Of a DNA stretch of 64,000 nucleotides, positions 1 through 8,293 are shown one piece after another. Each line of letters begins with the position of its first letter. The stretch's first letter is position 1. The position numbers were made by a program, and so were the translations under genes. Source of the stretch: Alphaproteobacteria bacterium (lineage in GTDB: Bacteria > Pseudomonadota > Alphaproteobacteria > UBA9219 > RFNS01); NCBI GenBank assembly GCA_037200005.1, contig JBBCGY010000001.1:416416-480415 (forward strand). The letters run 5' to 3'. Under the pieces are notes generated by a model. That model was not told the origin of the DNA, did no database searches, and worked only from the letters and a program-made list of their open reading frames with translations.

Positions 1-450
1 GCCTTTGTCGTCTGGGAGCCTTGGGGCAGTCAGGCCATGCGCCTTCTGGGCGATAAGGGAATACGTCTGCGCGACAAAACTTTATATGACTGGGCGTGCC
101 TGCTTGTCGCTACCAAAGCTATGACGGATGAGCGGCCCGCCACCGTTGAAAAGCTTCTGAAGGCGATGCTTAAGGCCGAAGCCTATATTCGGGACAATAC
201 GGAAGCCGTCATACCCTTGCTTGCCGAAACGGTTAAGATGGATATTGAGGTGGTCAAACTGGATTGGCCGGATTTCGATCATGGAATTAAACTTGACCGC
301 AGCCTGACCGGCTTGCTGGCCGCGAATGCGCATTACATTCTTCGCGACGACGCGAATTTCAAGGACAAACCCATGCCGGATTTCCGCAAGAGCTTCGAGC
401 CGAAGTTCCTCCGCGCTGTCGCGCCGGAGCGGGTTCAGGAAGGATTCTGA
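1..450 (+). CDS. ABC transporter substrate-binding protein, NMT1/SsuA type (5' truncated)
   Basis: The reading frame is open from base 1, so the gene starts upstream of the window; about 149 C-terminal residues remain. It begins with an AFVVWEPWGSQA-like segment, typical of the second lobe of periplasmic NMT1/THI5/SsuA-like binding proteins, which carry substrates such as sulfonates, nitrate or pyrimidine precursors. It is followed after 3 bp by a permease and then an ATPase, completing an importer. The substrate cannot be told from this part. The C-terminal lobe ends without a recognisable extra domain. Confidence 0.75.
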   Translation, partial: AFVVWEPWGSQAMRLLGDKGIRLRDKTLYDWACLLVATKAMTDERPATVEKLLKAMLKAEAYIRDNTEAVIPLLAETVKMDIEVVKLDWPDFDHGIKLDRSLTGLLAANAHYILRDDANFKDKPMPDFRKSFEPKFLRAVAPERVQEGF

Positions 451-453
451 CGC

Positions 454-1218
454 ATGAACGCGCGCGGGCACAGGGCCGAGTTTCTTCTGGGGTTCGCGCT
501 GATGGCGCTCGCTTGGCTGCTGTTCGCGGATGTCGGCGGCATTGCCAATCCGCTGCTGCTGCCGCCTTTGGGCGAAGTCGTGAAACGGCTATGGCAGCTT
601 GTCGAAAACGGCGCGCTGGGACGCGATCTTGGCGCGACATTGTGGCGCTGGCTGCAGGGCTTCGCGGCGGGCGCGGTTCTGGGAACCGGCGCGGGTCTGG
701 TGCTGGGCGCGCTGCCCAGGCTCTACCGGATGGTCGAGGGGCCGATCGAATTTTTCCGCGCCATGCCGGTGACGGCGATCTTCCCGCTGTTCCTGATGAT
801 TTTCGGCATCGGCGACGAAAGCAAGATCGCGATGGCGTTCATGCCGACCTTTCTGCTGATGCTGATCAATGCGGGCTATGGCGTCCTGCATGCCAGCCGC
901 GATCGCCGCCGCGCCGTCCGGGTGTTCGGCGCGAACCGCTGGCAGGTTTTCCGCCATGTGGTGGCGTTCGAGGCGCTGCCGCAGATTTTTATAGGTCTTC
1001 GTTTGGCGCTGTCGCTGTCGCTGATCGTCATCGTGGTGTCGGAGATGTTCATCGGCACCGATACCGGCATCGGCCAGCGGATTTACGATTCCTATCTCAC
1101 CAACGCGGTGACGACGTTGTACGCGCTCCTGCTGGTGCTGGGGCTGACGGGCTACGTGCTGAACAAGCTCAGCGTTGCCGCCGAGAAACGCTGCGTCTTC
1201 TGGGCGGGGCGCGGATGA
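454..1218 (+). CDS. ABC transporter permease, SsuC/TauC-like
   Basis: 254-residue polytopic inner-membrane protein, a normal length for the SsuC/TauC/ThiX family. A first hydrophobic segment lies near residues 10-30 and further ones near 68-88, 105-140 and 185-240. The EAL-like cytoplasmic coupling loop appears as residues FEALPQIFIGLR, where these permeases contact the ATPase. It starts 3 bp after the binding protein, and its stop overlaps the ATPase start (ATGA). It would form the membrane channel of the importer. Confidence 0.88.
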   Translation: MNARGHRAEFLLGFALMALAWLLFADVGGIANPLLLPPLGEVVKRLWQLVENGALGRDLGATLWRWLQGFAAGAVLGTGAGLVLGALPRLYRMVEGPIEFFRAMPVTAIFPLFLMIFGIGDESKIAMAFMPTFLLMLINAGYGVLHASRDRRRAVRVFGANRWQVFRHVVAFEALPQIFIGLRLALSLSLIVIVVSEMFIGTDTGIGQRIYDSYLTNAVTTLYALLLVLGLTGYVLNKLSVAAEKRCVFWAGRG

Positions 1219-1973
1219 TCGCGTTCGAGAACGTCCGCCGCATCTATGCCGAGAACGGGCAAGAGCATGTCGTGCTCGACGATATCAGCTTCAAGGTGGA
1301 GGCGGGCGAATTCGTGACGCTGTTCGGCCCGAACGGCTGCGGCAAATCGACGCTGATGAATCTGCTGACCGGCATCGATCGTCCGAGCGGCGGCGTCATC
1401 GGCGGCGCGGCGGCGCTGAAGGGCCAGATCGGATTCGTGTTCCAGGATTACCGCCGCGCGCTGCTGCCATGGCGCAGCGCCGCCGAAAACATCATGCTGC
1501 CGCTGGAATTGCGCGGCATGAAGCGCGCGGCGCGCCAGGCGAAGCTCAAGGGCCTCGTGCGGCGTCTGCATCCGGATTTCGATCTCGAGCAGCCGATCTA
1601 CACGCTGTCGGGCGGACAGGCGCAGATGGTCGGGCTGATGCGCGCCCTCATCATCGAGCCGAAAATCCTGATTCTCGACGAGCCGTTCTCGGCGCTCGAT
1701 TACGCCCGCACGCTGGCTTTGCGCCAGACGATCATGCAGGCGGCGAAAGAGTTCGATCTGACCGTGCTGTTCATCAGCCACGATCTCGAGGAGGCGCTGT
1801 ATCTCGGCGACCGGGTGGTGTTCTTCACCAAAAAGCCGACGCGCGTCGCGGAAATCCTCGACGTGAATTTCGCGCGGCCGCGCCATCCCGATCTGATCGG
1901 CTCGCCGGACTTCGCCGCGCTCAAGCTCAAGGCGCTGCATGTTTTCGAGGGCTGCGCGGGGGTGTATTTATAG
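1215..1973 (+). CDS. ABC transporter ATP-binding protein, SsuB/TauB-like
   Basis: 252-residue ATPase. Walker A is GPNGCGKST (about residue 38), the Q-loop is FVFQDY, the signature is LSGGQAQM and Walker B is ILILDEPFSALD, followed by the switch histidine in FISHDLEEAL. The start is the ATG inside the ATGA overlap with the permease, giving translational coupling. It powers the importer encoded just upstream. The family assignment to nitrate/sulfonate/thiamine-precursor uptake ATPases is secure; the substrate is not. Confidence 0.9.
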   Translation: MIAFENVRRIYAENGQEHVVLDDISFKVEAGEFVTLFGPNGCGKSTLMNLLTGIDRPSGGVIGGAAALKGQIGFVFQDYRRALLPWRSAAENIMLPLELRGMKRAARQAKLKGLVRRLHPDFDLEQPIYTLSGGQAQMVGLMRALIIEPKILILDEPFSALDYARTLALRQTIMQAAKEFDLTVLFISHDLEEALYLGDRVVFFTKKPTRVAEILDVNFARPRHPDLIGSPDFAALKLKALHVFEGCAGVYL

Positions 1974-1989
1974 CGCGGCGTTTGCGCCG

Positions 1990-2086
1990 GCCCGTCTTCG
2001 TTCCGCTACGCGGAACTACGCCGGGCACTGCTTCGCCCTAACGGCCTGCGGTGGCTGCGCCACGCGTAGCCCGTAAGGGCGAAGCG
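1990..2086 (-). repeat. tRNA-tail palindromic element, copy 1
   Basis: Read on the minus strand, this roughly 97-bp sequence begins directly after the encoded CCA of tRNA-Arg and matches the sequence after tRNA-Thr at 51552-51649 almost base for base, apart from a short central patch. It contains a perfect hairpin (GTTCCGC, GTA loop, GCGGAAC) and outer arms CTTCGCCCTTACGG / CCGTTAGGGCGAAG. No T-run follows, so it is not a standard terminator. It is probably a small mobile palindromic repeat or a conserved tRNA 3' trailer. Confidence 0.85.
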
Positions 2087-2163
2087 TGGTGCGCCCGACA
2101 TGATTCGAACATGTGACCCCCGGTTTAGGAAACCGGTGCTCTATCCAGCTGAGCTACGGGCGC
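2087..2163 (-). tRNA. tRNA-Arg (anticodon CCT)
   Basis: The cloverleaf reads on the minus strand: acceptor GCGCCCG pairs with CGGGCGC, the D-arm contains AGCTCAGCTGGATAGAGC, the anticodon loop TTCCTAA carries CCT, and the T-loop is TTCGAAT. Discriminator A and an encoded CCA follow. It decodes AGG. The palindromic element begins directly after the CCA. Confidence 0.95.
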
Positions 2164-2547
2164 TTGCCGCGAGGATTTAAGCTTTGCGGCGCGGCGGAGT
2201 CAATTTTTGCCCATGGCGGAATTTTTTTTGCGCAGCGCATACGGCGGAAACCGCGAAGGGTGAGCAGCGTATGTTTGGCTGATTATTCGCAGATATCCGC
2301 GGATTTTTCGGCATCGCTTCATTACGCGCGAGAGTAAAAAATGCGGTTCGTGGCTCAACAGAAATACACATAATCGTAGTCACCCTATGACTGTATATAG
2401 AGGGACTGCAAGGATGGGGGTTTCTAGAAGCCGGCCGTCGGGGGCGTTTCGCGCGCGGCGGCCGTTTGATCCATGGCCTCTTTGTGTTGGGCATTCCTGC
2501 CCGGCGGATTTTCTGAGAGCGGATTATTTGTTCAGAGCGTGCTGGGC
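2164..2547. other. intergenic region, no gene seen
   Basis: This is 384 bp between tRNA-Arg and the HELVHH protein. It is relatively AT-rich in its middle part (2200-2400) and likely holds the promoters of the divergent tRNA and secreted-protein genes. An ATG at 2473 would add 25 residues to the downstream protein, but the hydrophobic signal begins at 2548. I see no strong repeat or RNA. Confidence 0.4.
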
Positions 2548-3156
2548 ATGGCAAGGCTTCTCGCCGGACTGCTGCTGGTCTTGAGCTGCATGGGCTGTGC
2601 GGCGCAATCCAGGAATTCCGGCGATATTCCGATCAACAAGGAACTGATCGGCAAGCTGCAGGCATGGATCGAGCGCGAAACCGGATACAAGGCGGCCAAC
2701 CAGCCGATCGTCGTGTCGAGCACGGACAAATTCCGGCAGGTGATGGCCTTGAACGGCGCGCTGCTCAGTTCCGGTGTTGCCTTGTATATCCCCGGCATGA
2801 TCGTTCTCAACAATGATGATGGCGGCGGCGGCCATGACGTGGTGGAAATCAGCTTGTTGCTGCATGAGCTCGTGCATCACGCGCAACTTTTCTCCAAGAA
2901 ACAGTATCAATGCAATAACGCCAAAGAATATGAGGCCTATACGCTTCAGAACAAATGGCTGGCGCAGCAGGGCGAATCCGCTTTCGCCAGCCGGGCGTGG
3001 ATCATGAAAATGGCGTATTGCGACACGCCCGATCCCCCGGCATTAAAAGCATGGGCCGCGCGTTCGGATCCAGCGGACAGAAAAAACAGCGTGAAAAAAG
3101 GACGGAAGGCGAAGAAAAAACACTCCATGATCGTCGTCCATCCCCAGCGTCATTAG
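2548..3156 (+). CDS. secreted protein with HELVHH metallopeptidase-like motif (DUF6647-like), paralogue A
   Basis: About 202 residues. The start at 2548 puts an N-terminal export signal first (MARLLAGLLLVLS... with a Cys near residue 17, possibly a lipoprotein site although the lipobox is not canonical). The core has W-ERETGY, an NQP motif, YIPGMI-LN and LLLHELVHHAQLFSKK, followed by KEYEAYTLQNKWL. HExxH plus a downstream Glu resembles a zincin active site, but activity is inferred. A close relative lies at 17613-18125. This copy alone has a lysine-rich C-terminal tail. Confidence 0.7.
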   Translation: MARLLAGLLLVLSCMGCAAQSRNSGDIPINKELIGKLQAWIERETGYKAANQPIVVSSTDKFRQVMALNGALLSSGVALYIPGMIVLNNDDGGGGHDVVEISLLLHELVHHAQLFSKKQYQCNNAKEYEAYTLQNKWLAQQGESAFASRAWIMKMAYCDTPDPPALKAWAARSDPADRKNSVKKGRKAKKKHSMIVVHPQRH

Positions 3157-3165
3157 GAGAATGTC

Positions 3166-3597
3166 ATGCCCCATTTATCCCGAATGACCGGCAGGCTATT
3201 CCAGGCCGCGATGGTTTTTGGAATGCTGGCCGGCTGCGCGGAACAAGAGAAGCCGGATGACGGGCCGCCGATGAGAGGAGGCGATGTCTGGATCAAGATG
3301 GACGACATGAAATGCCAGCAGATGATGCAGGATATGCCTCCCGAGCATATACAAATCATGCAGAATTGCATGGGGGCGAATGCCGGTCTTAGGGAAGACA
3401 TTCATGCCGAAACGAACGACCAGATGTGCCGGAAAACCATCAAAGCCATAGCCGCCGAACATATGGCATTGATGCGGAGCTGCATGGGGCCGAATATGAG
3501 CCTGATAAGCGGCCACGATGAGGCGGCGGATAAAACGGACATCAAAACCGATGAGCCGCATACCCGGTATCAGCCGGGGAAAAAGAAGAAGAATTAA
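3166..3597 (+). CDS. putative lipoprotein with an internal Met/Cys-rich duplication
   Basis: 143 residues, with a good Shine-Dalgarno (AGGAGA) ahead of the ATG. The N-terminus has a signal with lipobox LAGC (Cys about 24). Two copies of a unit of about 25 residues follow, each running C-x(8-9)-EH-(M/I)-x-(L/I)-M-x-(N/S)-CMG-(A/P)-N, near residues 50-75 and 95-120. Each unit has a Cys pair and several Met/His residues, which could bind a metal; this is inference. It starts 9 bp after the HELVHH gene, so they are probably co-transcribed. Its end overlaps the end of polA by 4 bp. Confidence 0.7.
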   Translation: MPHLSRMTGRLFQAAMVFGMLAGCAEQEKPDDGPPMRGGDVWIKMDDMKCQQMMQDMPPEHIQIMQNCMGANAGLREDIHAETNDQMCRKTIKAIAAEHMALMRSCMGPNMSLISGHDEAADKTDIKTDEPHTRYQPGKKKKN

Positions 3598-6404
3598 TGC
3601 GCTTCGGCCCAGTTCTTGGCGAGGCCGGTTTCGGCGACCAGAGGCACGCTTAGGGTTACGGCAGGCGCGGGGGCGGATTCCATCACCGATTTCACCAGCG
3701 CCGCCGTGGCTTCCGCTTCGCTTTGCGGAATCTCGAACAAGAGTTCGTCATGAACCTGGAGCAGCATCTTGCCCTTCAGCCCCGCCGCTTCGAGCGCGGG
3801 CGGAATCCGGATCATCGCGCGCTTCATGATGTCCGCCGCCGTGCCTTGCAGCGGCGCGTTGATCGCCTGGCGCTCGGCGAAATTGCGCCGCGCCGCGTTC
3901 TTTTCGCCGATGCCGCCGATATGGATGCGCCGCCCGAATAAAGTTTCGACATAGCCATGCTCGCGGGCGAATGCCTTGGTCTTTTCCATCCATTCGCGAA
4001 GTTCGTGGTAACGATCAAGATATTGGCGAATAAAAGCGTTCGCTTCGCCGGGCGCGATGCCGATCTGCCGTCCCAATCCGAAACCGCTGATGCCGTAGAT
4101 GATGCCGAAATTGATCGCTTTCGCCGCCCGGCGGCGATCCGGCGTCATCTGGTCGAGCGGAATGCCGAAGACTTGTGACGCGGTCAGCGCATGGATGTCG
4201 GCGCCCTGGCGGAACGCGTCTGCCAGCGCGGTAATGCCCGCCATCGCGGCGGCGAGGCGCAGCTCGATCTGCGAGTAGTCGACCGACAGCAGAATATTGC
4301 CCTCGGCGGCGACGAAGGCGCGGCGGATGGCGCGCCCGTCTTCGGTGCGGATGGGGATGTTCTGCAAATTCGGCTCGGTCGAGGACAGTCTTCCTGTCGC
4401 CGCGCCGACCAGTGAGAACGAAGTGTGGACGCGCCCCGTGCGGGCGTCGATCTGTTTCTGCAGCGAGTCGGTGTAGGTGGACATGAGCTTGGCCAGCGCG
4501 CGCCAGTCGAGAACCTTGGCCGCGATCTCATGGCCTTGTTCCGCCAGCGGCTCCAGGATTTCCGAGCCGGTGCTGTAGGCGCCGGTCTTGCCCTTTTCGC
4601 CGCCCGGCAGCCCAAGCTCGGCGAACAAGACTTCCCCAAGCTGCTTGGGCGAGCCGACATTGAATTCGCGCCCGGCGAGGCGGTGAATCTCGGTCTCCAG
4701 CACCATGAGGCGCTTGCCGAAATCCTGGCTGAGATTTTGCAGTACATGGGGGTCGATCAGCACGCCGTCTCTTTCCATCGCCGCCACGATGGGAATCAGC
4801 GGACGCTCGATGCGCTCATAGACGCGCGTCACATGCTGGCGGGCGATTTCCGGCTTCAGTTTCAGCCATAGGCGCAGCGTGAAATCGGCGTCCTCGGCGG
4901 CGTAAGCGCAAGCCTGGTCGAGCGGCACGCGGTCGAAACTGATACGGCTTTTTCCGCTGCCGGTCACTTCGGCGAAGGAGATCATCTTGTGGCCGCAATG
5001 GAGCAGCGCCAGATCGTCGAGGCCATGGCCATGCAATCCGGCAGCGAGCGCGTAGGACAACAGCATGGTGTCGTCGATGGAGGCCATCGTCAGGCCGTGC
5101 TGCGCCAGAACCTGCATGTCGAATTTCAAATTGTGGCCGATCTTCAGCAGCGCCGGATCGGCGAGATAGGGCGCGAGGATTTCGGCGGCCTGTGCGGGAG
5201 TCATTTGCCTGGGGCGATTGCCGCCGCCGAAATCGAGTTCGCCGCTCGCGCTTGCCTGCGGGTCGCGATGATTGACCGGAATGTAGCAGGCTTCGCCCGG
5301 CGCGCGAGCGAGCGAGATGCCGACCAGCGTTGTCGTCGATGGCGTCAGCGATGTGGTTTCGGTGTCGATGGCGAGATAATCTCCGGACTTCGCCAGCCAG
5401 GATTTCAGCGCGGCGGCGTCCTGGATTAGGTCATAGTGCTGCGGGATGAGGGATTTCGACTCCGGCAGCGGCTCCACGGTTTGCGCGGGCGCTTGAGGCT
5501 GTTCGGAGACGGTCGGCGCGGCGGCATGACCAAGTCTCGTAAGCAAAGATTTGAAATTTTGTGCTGTCAGAAAAGCGCGCAGCACGGCGGGGTCTTGCTT
5601 GACGATCAAATCCTCGACCGGCGCGGGCATGGGCGCGTTCTCGTCGAGCGTGACCAGGCGGCGGGAAATGCGCGCCTGTTCGGCATGCTGGATCAGCAAT
5701 TCGCGCCGCTTCGGCTGTTTGATTTCGGCGGCGCGCTCCAAAAGCGCGTCGAGCGAGCCGTAGATATTGATAAGCTCCGCCGCCGTCTTCACGCCGATGC
5801 CCGGCACGCCCGGCACATTGTCGGTGCTGTCGCCCGCCAGCGCCTGCACGTCGATCACCCGGTCGGGCGCGACACCGAATTTCTCCATCACTTCCGCCGC
5901 GCCGATGAGCTTGCTCTTGAGCGGGTCGTAGAGCGAAACCCCGTCGCGGATCAGCTGCATCAGGTCTTTGTCGGCGGAGACGATGCGGACTTCCCAGTTT
6001 CTTTCCCGCGCCGCGCGGGCATAGGCCGCGATCAGATCATCCGCCTCGTAATTATCAGCTTCGATGGCGGGCACGCCGAATGCGCGCGTCGCCTCGCGGA
6101 TCAGCGGGAATTGCGGGATCAAATCTTCCGGCGCGGGCGGGCGGTGCGCCTTATATTCGGGATAGAAATCGTTGCGGAATGTCTTGCGCCCGGCATCGAA
6201 GATCACGCCGATATGCTCCGCGCCGATTTCGCGCAGCAGCTTCGCCAGCATGTTGCAAAAACCGGCGACCGCGCCGATCGGCGTGCCGTCGGGCCGGGTC
6301 AGCGGCGGCAATGCGTGATAGGCGCGGAAGATATAGCCGGAGCCGTCCACCAGATAAAGCGTGCGCGCCGGATCAGGATTGATGGCGGGTGCGGCCTCGG
6401 TCAT
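3594..6404 (-). CDS. polA: DNA polymerase I
   Basis: 936 residues, the usual length. Order: 5' nuclease domain (LYLVDGSGYIFRAYHALPPL near residue 15, helix-hairpin-helix GVPGIGVKTAAELI near 200), an active-looking 3'-5' exonuclease domain with DTET near 346, then the polymerase domain with motif A DYSQIELRLAA near 706 and motif C VHDELLFEIP near 885. It fills gaps and removes RNA primers. The start at 6404 overlaps the stop of the upstream SDR gene (ATGA), so a start further upstream would run into that gene. Confidence 0.97.
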   Translation of the reverse strand: MTEAAPAINPDPARTLYLVDGSGYIFRAYHALPPLTRPDGTPIGAVAGFCNMLAKLLREIGAEHIGVIFDAGRKTFRNDFYPEYKAHRPPAPEDLIPQFPLIREATRAFGVPAIEADNYEADDLIAAYARAARERNWEVRIVSADKDLMQLIRDGVSLYDPLKSKLIGAAEVMEKFGVAPDRVIDVQALAGDSTDNVPGVPGIGVKTAAELINIYGSLDALLERAAEIKQPKRRELLIQHAEQARISRRLVTLDENAPMPAPVEDLIVKQDPAVLRAFLTAQNFKSLLTRLGHAAAPTVSEQPQAPAQTVEPLPESKSLIPQHYDLIQDAAALKSWLAKSGDYLAIDTETTSLTPSTTTLVGISLARAPGEACYIPVNHRDPQASASGELDFGGGNRPRQMTPAQAAEILAPYLADPALLKIGHNLKFDMQVLAQHGLTMASIDDTMLLSYALAAGLHGHGLDDLALLHCGHKMISFAEVTGSGKSRISFDRVPLDQACAYAAEDADFTLRLWLKLKPEIARQHVTRVYERIERPLIPIVAAMERDGVLIDPHVLQNLSQDFGKRLMVLETEIHRLAGREFNVGSPKQLGEVLFAELGLPGGEKGKTGAYSTGSEILEPLAEQGHEIAAKVLDWRALAKLMSTYTDSLQKQIDARTGRVHTSFSLVGAATGRLSSTEPNLQNIPIRTEDGRAIRRAFVAAEGNILLSVDYSQIELRLAAAMAGITALADAFRQGADIHALTASQVFGIPLDQMTPDRRRAAKAINFGIIYGISGFGLGRQIGIAPGEANAFIRQYLDRYHELREWMEKTKAFAREHGYVETLFGRRIHIGGIGEKNAARRNFAERQAINAPLQGTAADIMKRAMIRIPPALEAAGLKGKMLLQVHDELLFEIPQSEAEATAALVKSVMESAPAPAVTLSVPLVAETGLAKNWAEAH

Positions 6405-7168
6405 GACGCGACGCGATGCACCGCCAGCGGGCCGGACGCCTGCGTGACCGGGAACATTTCGATGCGGCTGATATTCACGCGCGGCGGCAGCGTCGCGGCC
6501 CAGAATACCGACTCCGCCACGTCTTCGGCGGTCAGGGCGTTCGCGCCCCTGTATATGGCGGCGGCGCGTTCGGCGTCGCCCTTGAAGCGGGTGAGCGAGA
6601 AATTCGTCTCGACCATGCCCGGCTCGATGCTGGTGACGCGGACGTTGGATGCCGTCAGGTCGCAGCGCAAGGCGAGGCTGAACTGCGTCACGAAGGCTTT
6701 GGTCGCGCAATAGACATGGCCGCCCGGATAGGCATAGTCGGCGGCGATGGAGCTTATATTGATGATGTGGCCGAGCTTGCGCGCCGCCATGCCCGCGAGC
6801 GCGAGGCGCGAGCAGATGACGAGGCCCTTATTGTTGACCTCGATCATGGTTTCCCAATCGTCGAGATCGGCCTGGCCCGGCGGGTCCATGCCGAGCGCGA
6901 GGCCGGCGTTATTGATCAGCAGATCGATGGCGGCGAATTCGGGTGGCAGTCCGGCGAAGGCGCGCTCGATGGCCTTGCGGTCGCGCATGTCGAAGATCGC
7001 CTGGTGCACCGGCGTTTTTAATTCCTTCGCCAGCGCGGCCAGCTCGTCCTTCTTGCGCGCGGCCAGAATTAATTTGCTGCCTGCCGCCGCGAAACGGCGG
7101 GCGAAGGCGCGGCCGAAATCGCCGGTCGCGCCGGTAATCATCACGGTTTCTGGAACGTAACCTGTCAT
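6401..7168 (-). CDS. SDR-family oxidoreductase (YdfG-like)
   Basis: 255 residues. The NAD(P)-binding glycine motif TGATGDFG lies near residue 12, followed by NNAG near 87, then a Ser in NISSIA and the catalytic YxxxK as YCATK. The C-terminal part IEPGMVETNFS matches classical short-chain dehydrogenases of the serine/3-hydroxy-acid dehydrogenase type. The substrate is unknown. The stop overlaps the polA start by 4 bp and the zinc-ribbon gene ends 4 bp upstream, so the three genes form one compact unit. Confidence 0.88.
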   Translation of the reverse strand: MTGYVPETVMITGATGDFGRAFARRFAAAGSKLILAARKKDELAALAKELKTPVHQAIFDMRDRKAIERAFAGLPPEFAAIDLLINNAGLALGMDPPGQADLDDWETMIEVNNKGLVICSRLALAGMAARKLGHIINISSIAADYAYPGGHVYCATKAFVTQFSLALRCDLTASNVRVTSIEPGMVETNFSLTRFKGDAERAAAIYRGANALTAEDVAESVFWAATLPPRVNISRIEMFPVTQASGPLAVHRVAS

Positions 7169-7172
7169 GGCT

Positions 7173-7358
7173 TTAGTGACCTGCTCCGATGTTGGCGTGC
7201 GGATCGGCGATGAAGCGCCGCCCGCAATAGGGGCAGTCGATCTGCCCGTTTTTCGCGAGCGTCAGATAAACCCGCGGATGGCCCGCGCCCGAAGCGGTGC
7301 TGCCGTCGCAGGCGAAACACGATTCCGTGACGGTGATGATTTCGTGGGGTTGCGTCAT
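7173..7358 (-). CDS. zinc-finger (zf-CHCC type) small protein
   Basis: 61 residues. The pattern C-x2-C...H...C-x2-C (CFACDG ... GHPRVYL ... CPYCGRRF) matches the zf-CHCC domain of small alphaproteobacterial proteins related to the C-terminal part of mitochondrial complex I subunit NDUFS6. A role in Fe-S or complex I assembly is family-based inference. It lies just upstream of the SDR and polA genes. Confidence 0.8.
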   Translation of the reverse strand: MTQPHEIITVTESCFACDGSTASGAGHPRVYLTLAKNGQIDCPYCGRRFIADPHANIGAGH

Positions 7359-7447
7359 GGGATAAGGCCGTTGTTAAACTACCCGATCATAGATAATGTA
7401 AATATCCCGTCAGCGCAATGAGGCGGGTTCGATCGAAAGAATAATGC

Positions 7448-8293
7448 ATGAAGAAAATTCCCCTTATTCTTGCCGCCGCTCTTTGCCTCTTCCTGGGCCG
7501 GGAAGCTGGCGCGGCGGAAACGCCGCCTGCCACGGCGCTCGATAAAATCCTTGCCAAGCGGGAATTGCGCTGCGGCTATCTGGTCTATTCGCCATACATA
7601 AGGCGCGATCTGAATAGCGGGCAATTATCCGGCGTATTTCATGACATCGTCGAGGCCATCGGCCATAATGCCAATATTAAAATCATCTGGGCCGAGGAAG
7701 TCGGTTTCACGGAAATGCTCACCGGCTTGGACGCGCGGCGTTACGATGCTTATTGCGGCGGGTTATGGCCGAACGCAACGCGAGCGGGGGCGGGTTATTT
7801 CTCCCGGCCGGGTTTTTACAGCGTCATCACCGCCTGGGCCAAGGCCGATAACGCCAAGCTAGGCAAAGACCTGTCGGAACTGAATTCGGATAAAATCACC
7901 ATCAGCAGCGTCGATGGCGCGATGGAGGATTTGATCGCGTCGGCGGATTTCCCCAAGGCTAAAAGGCTTTCCCTGCCGACCGTAACGCCTTTCGCCCAGA
8001 ACATGCTGAATGTCACAACCGGCAAGGCCGACGTGACGTTCGTCGAGCCGTCGATGATGGCAGAGTTCCTGAAAAGCAATCCCGGCGGCTTGCGCGAATT
8101 GTATGGCGGCAAGCCGCTGCGGATTTTCGGCAATAGTCTTGTCGTGCGGCGCGGTGACAACGAATTGCTGCATTTCTTCGATAATGCGATGGACGAGATC
8201 GTTTACAGCGGCAAGATGGAGGAGATTCTGAAAAAATACGAGCCGATTCCCGGCGCTTTCCGGCGCGTCGCGTTGCCTTACCAAACGCCATGA
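7448..8293 (+). CDS. periplasmic solute-binding protein, SBP_bac_3-like
   Basis: 281 residues with a clear Sec signal (MKKIPLILAAALCLFLGREAGA). The domain begins LDKILAKRELRCGYLVYSPY and contains the YDAYCGGLWP segment and a late NSLVVRRGDNELLHFFDNAMDEI block, typical of polar amino-acid binding proteins. No matching permease is nearby. Its stop overlaps the start of an ABC ATPase of a different (export-type) class. A related orphan copy is at 61990-62874. Confidence 0.82.
   Translation: MKKIPLILAAALCLFLGREAGAAETPPATALDKILAKRELRCGYLVYSPYIRRDLNSGQLSGVFHDIVEAIGHNANIKIIWAEEVGFTEMLTGLDARRYDAYCGGLWPNATRAGAGYFSRPGFYSVITAWAKADNAKLGKDLSELNSDKITISSVDGAMEDLIASADFPKAKRLSLPTVTPFAQNMLNVTTGKADVTFVEPSMMAEFLKSNPGGLRELYGGKPLRIFGNSLVVRRGDNELLHFFDNAMDEIVYSGKMEEILKKYEPIPGAFRRVALPYQTP

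Noticed and set aside
5436-6713. 425-codon open frame on the plus strand opposite polA and the SDR gene
   Set aside because: It spans two real genes on the other strand and has shadow composition.
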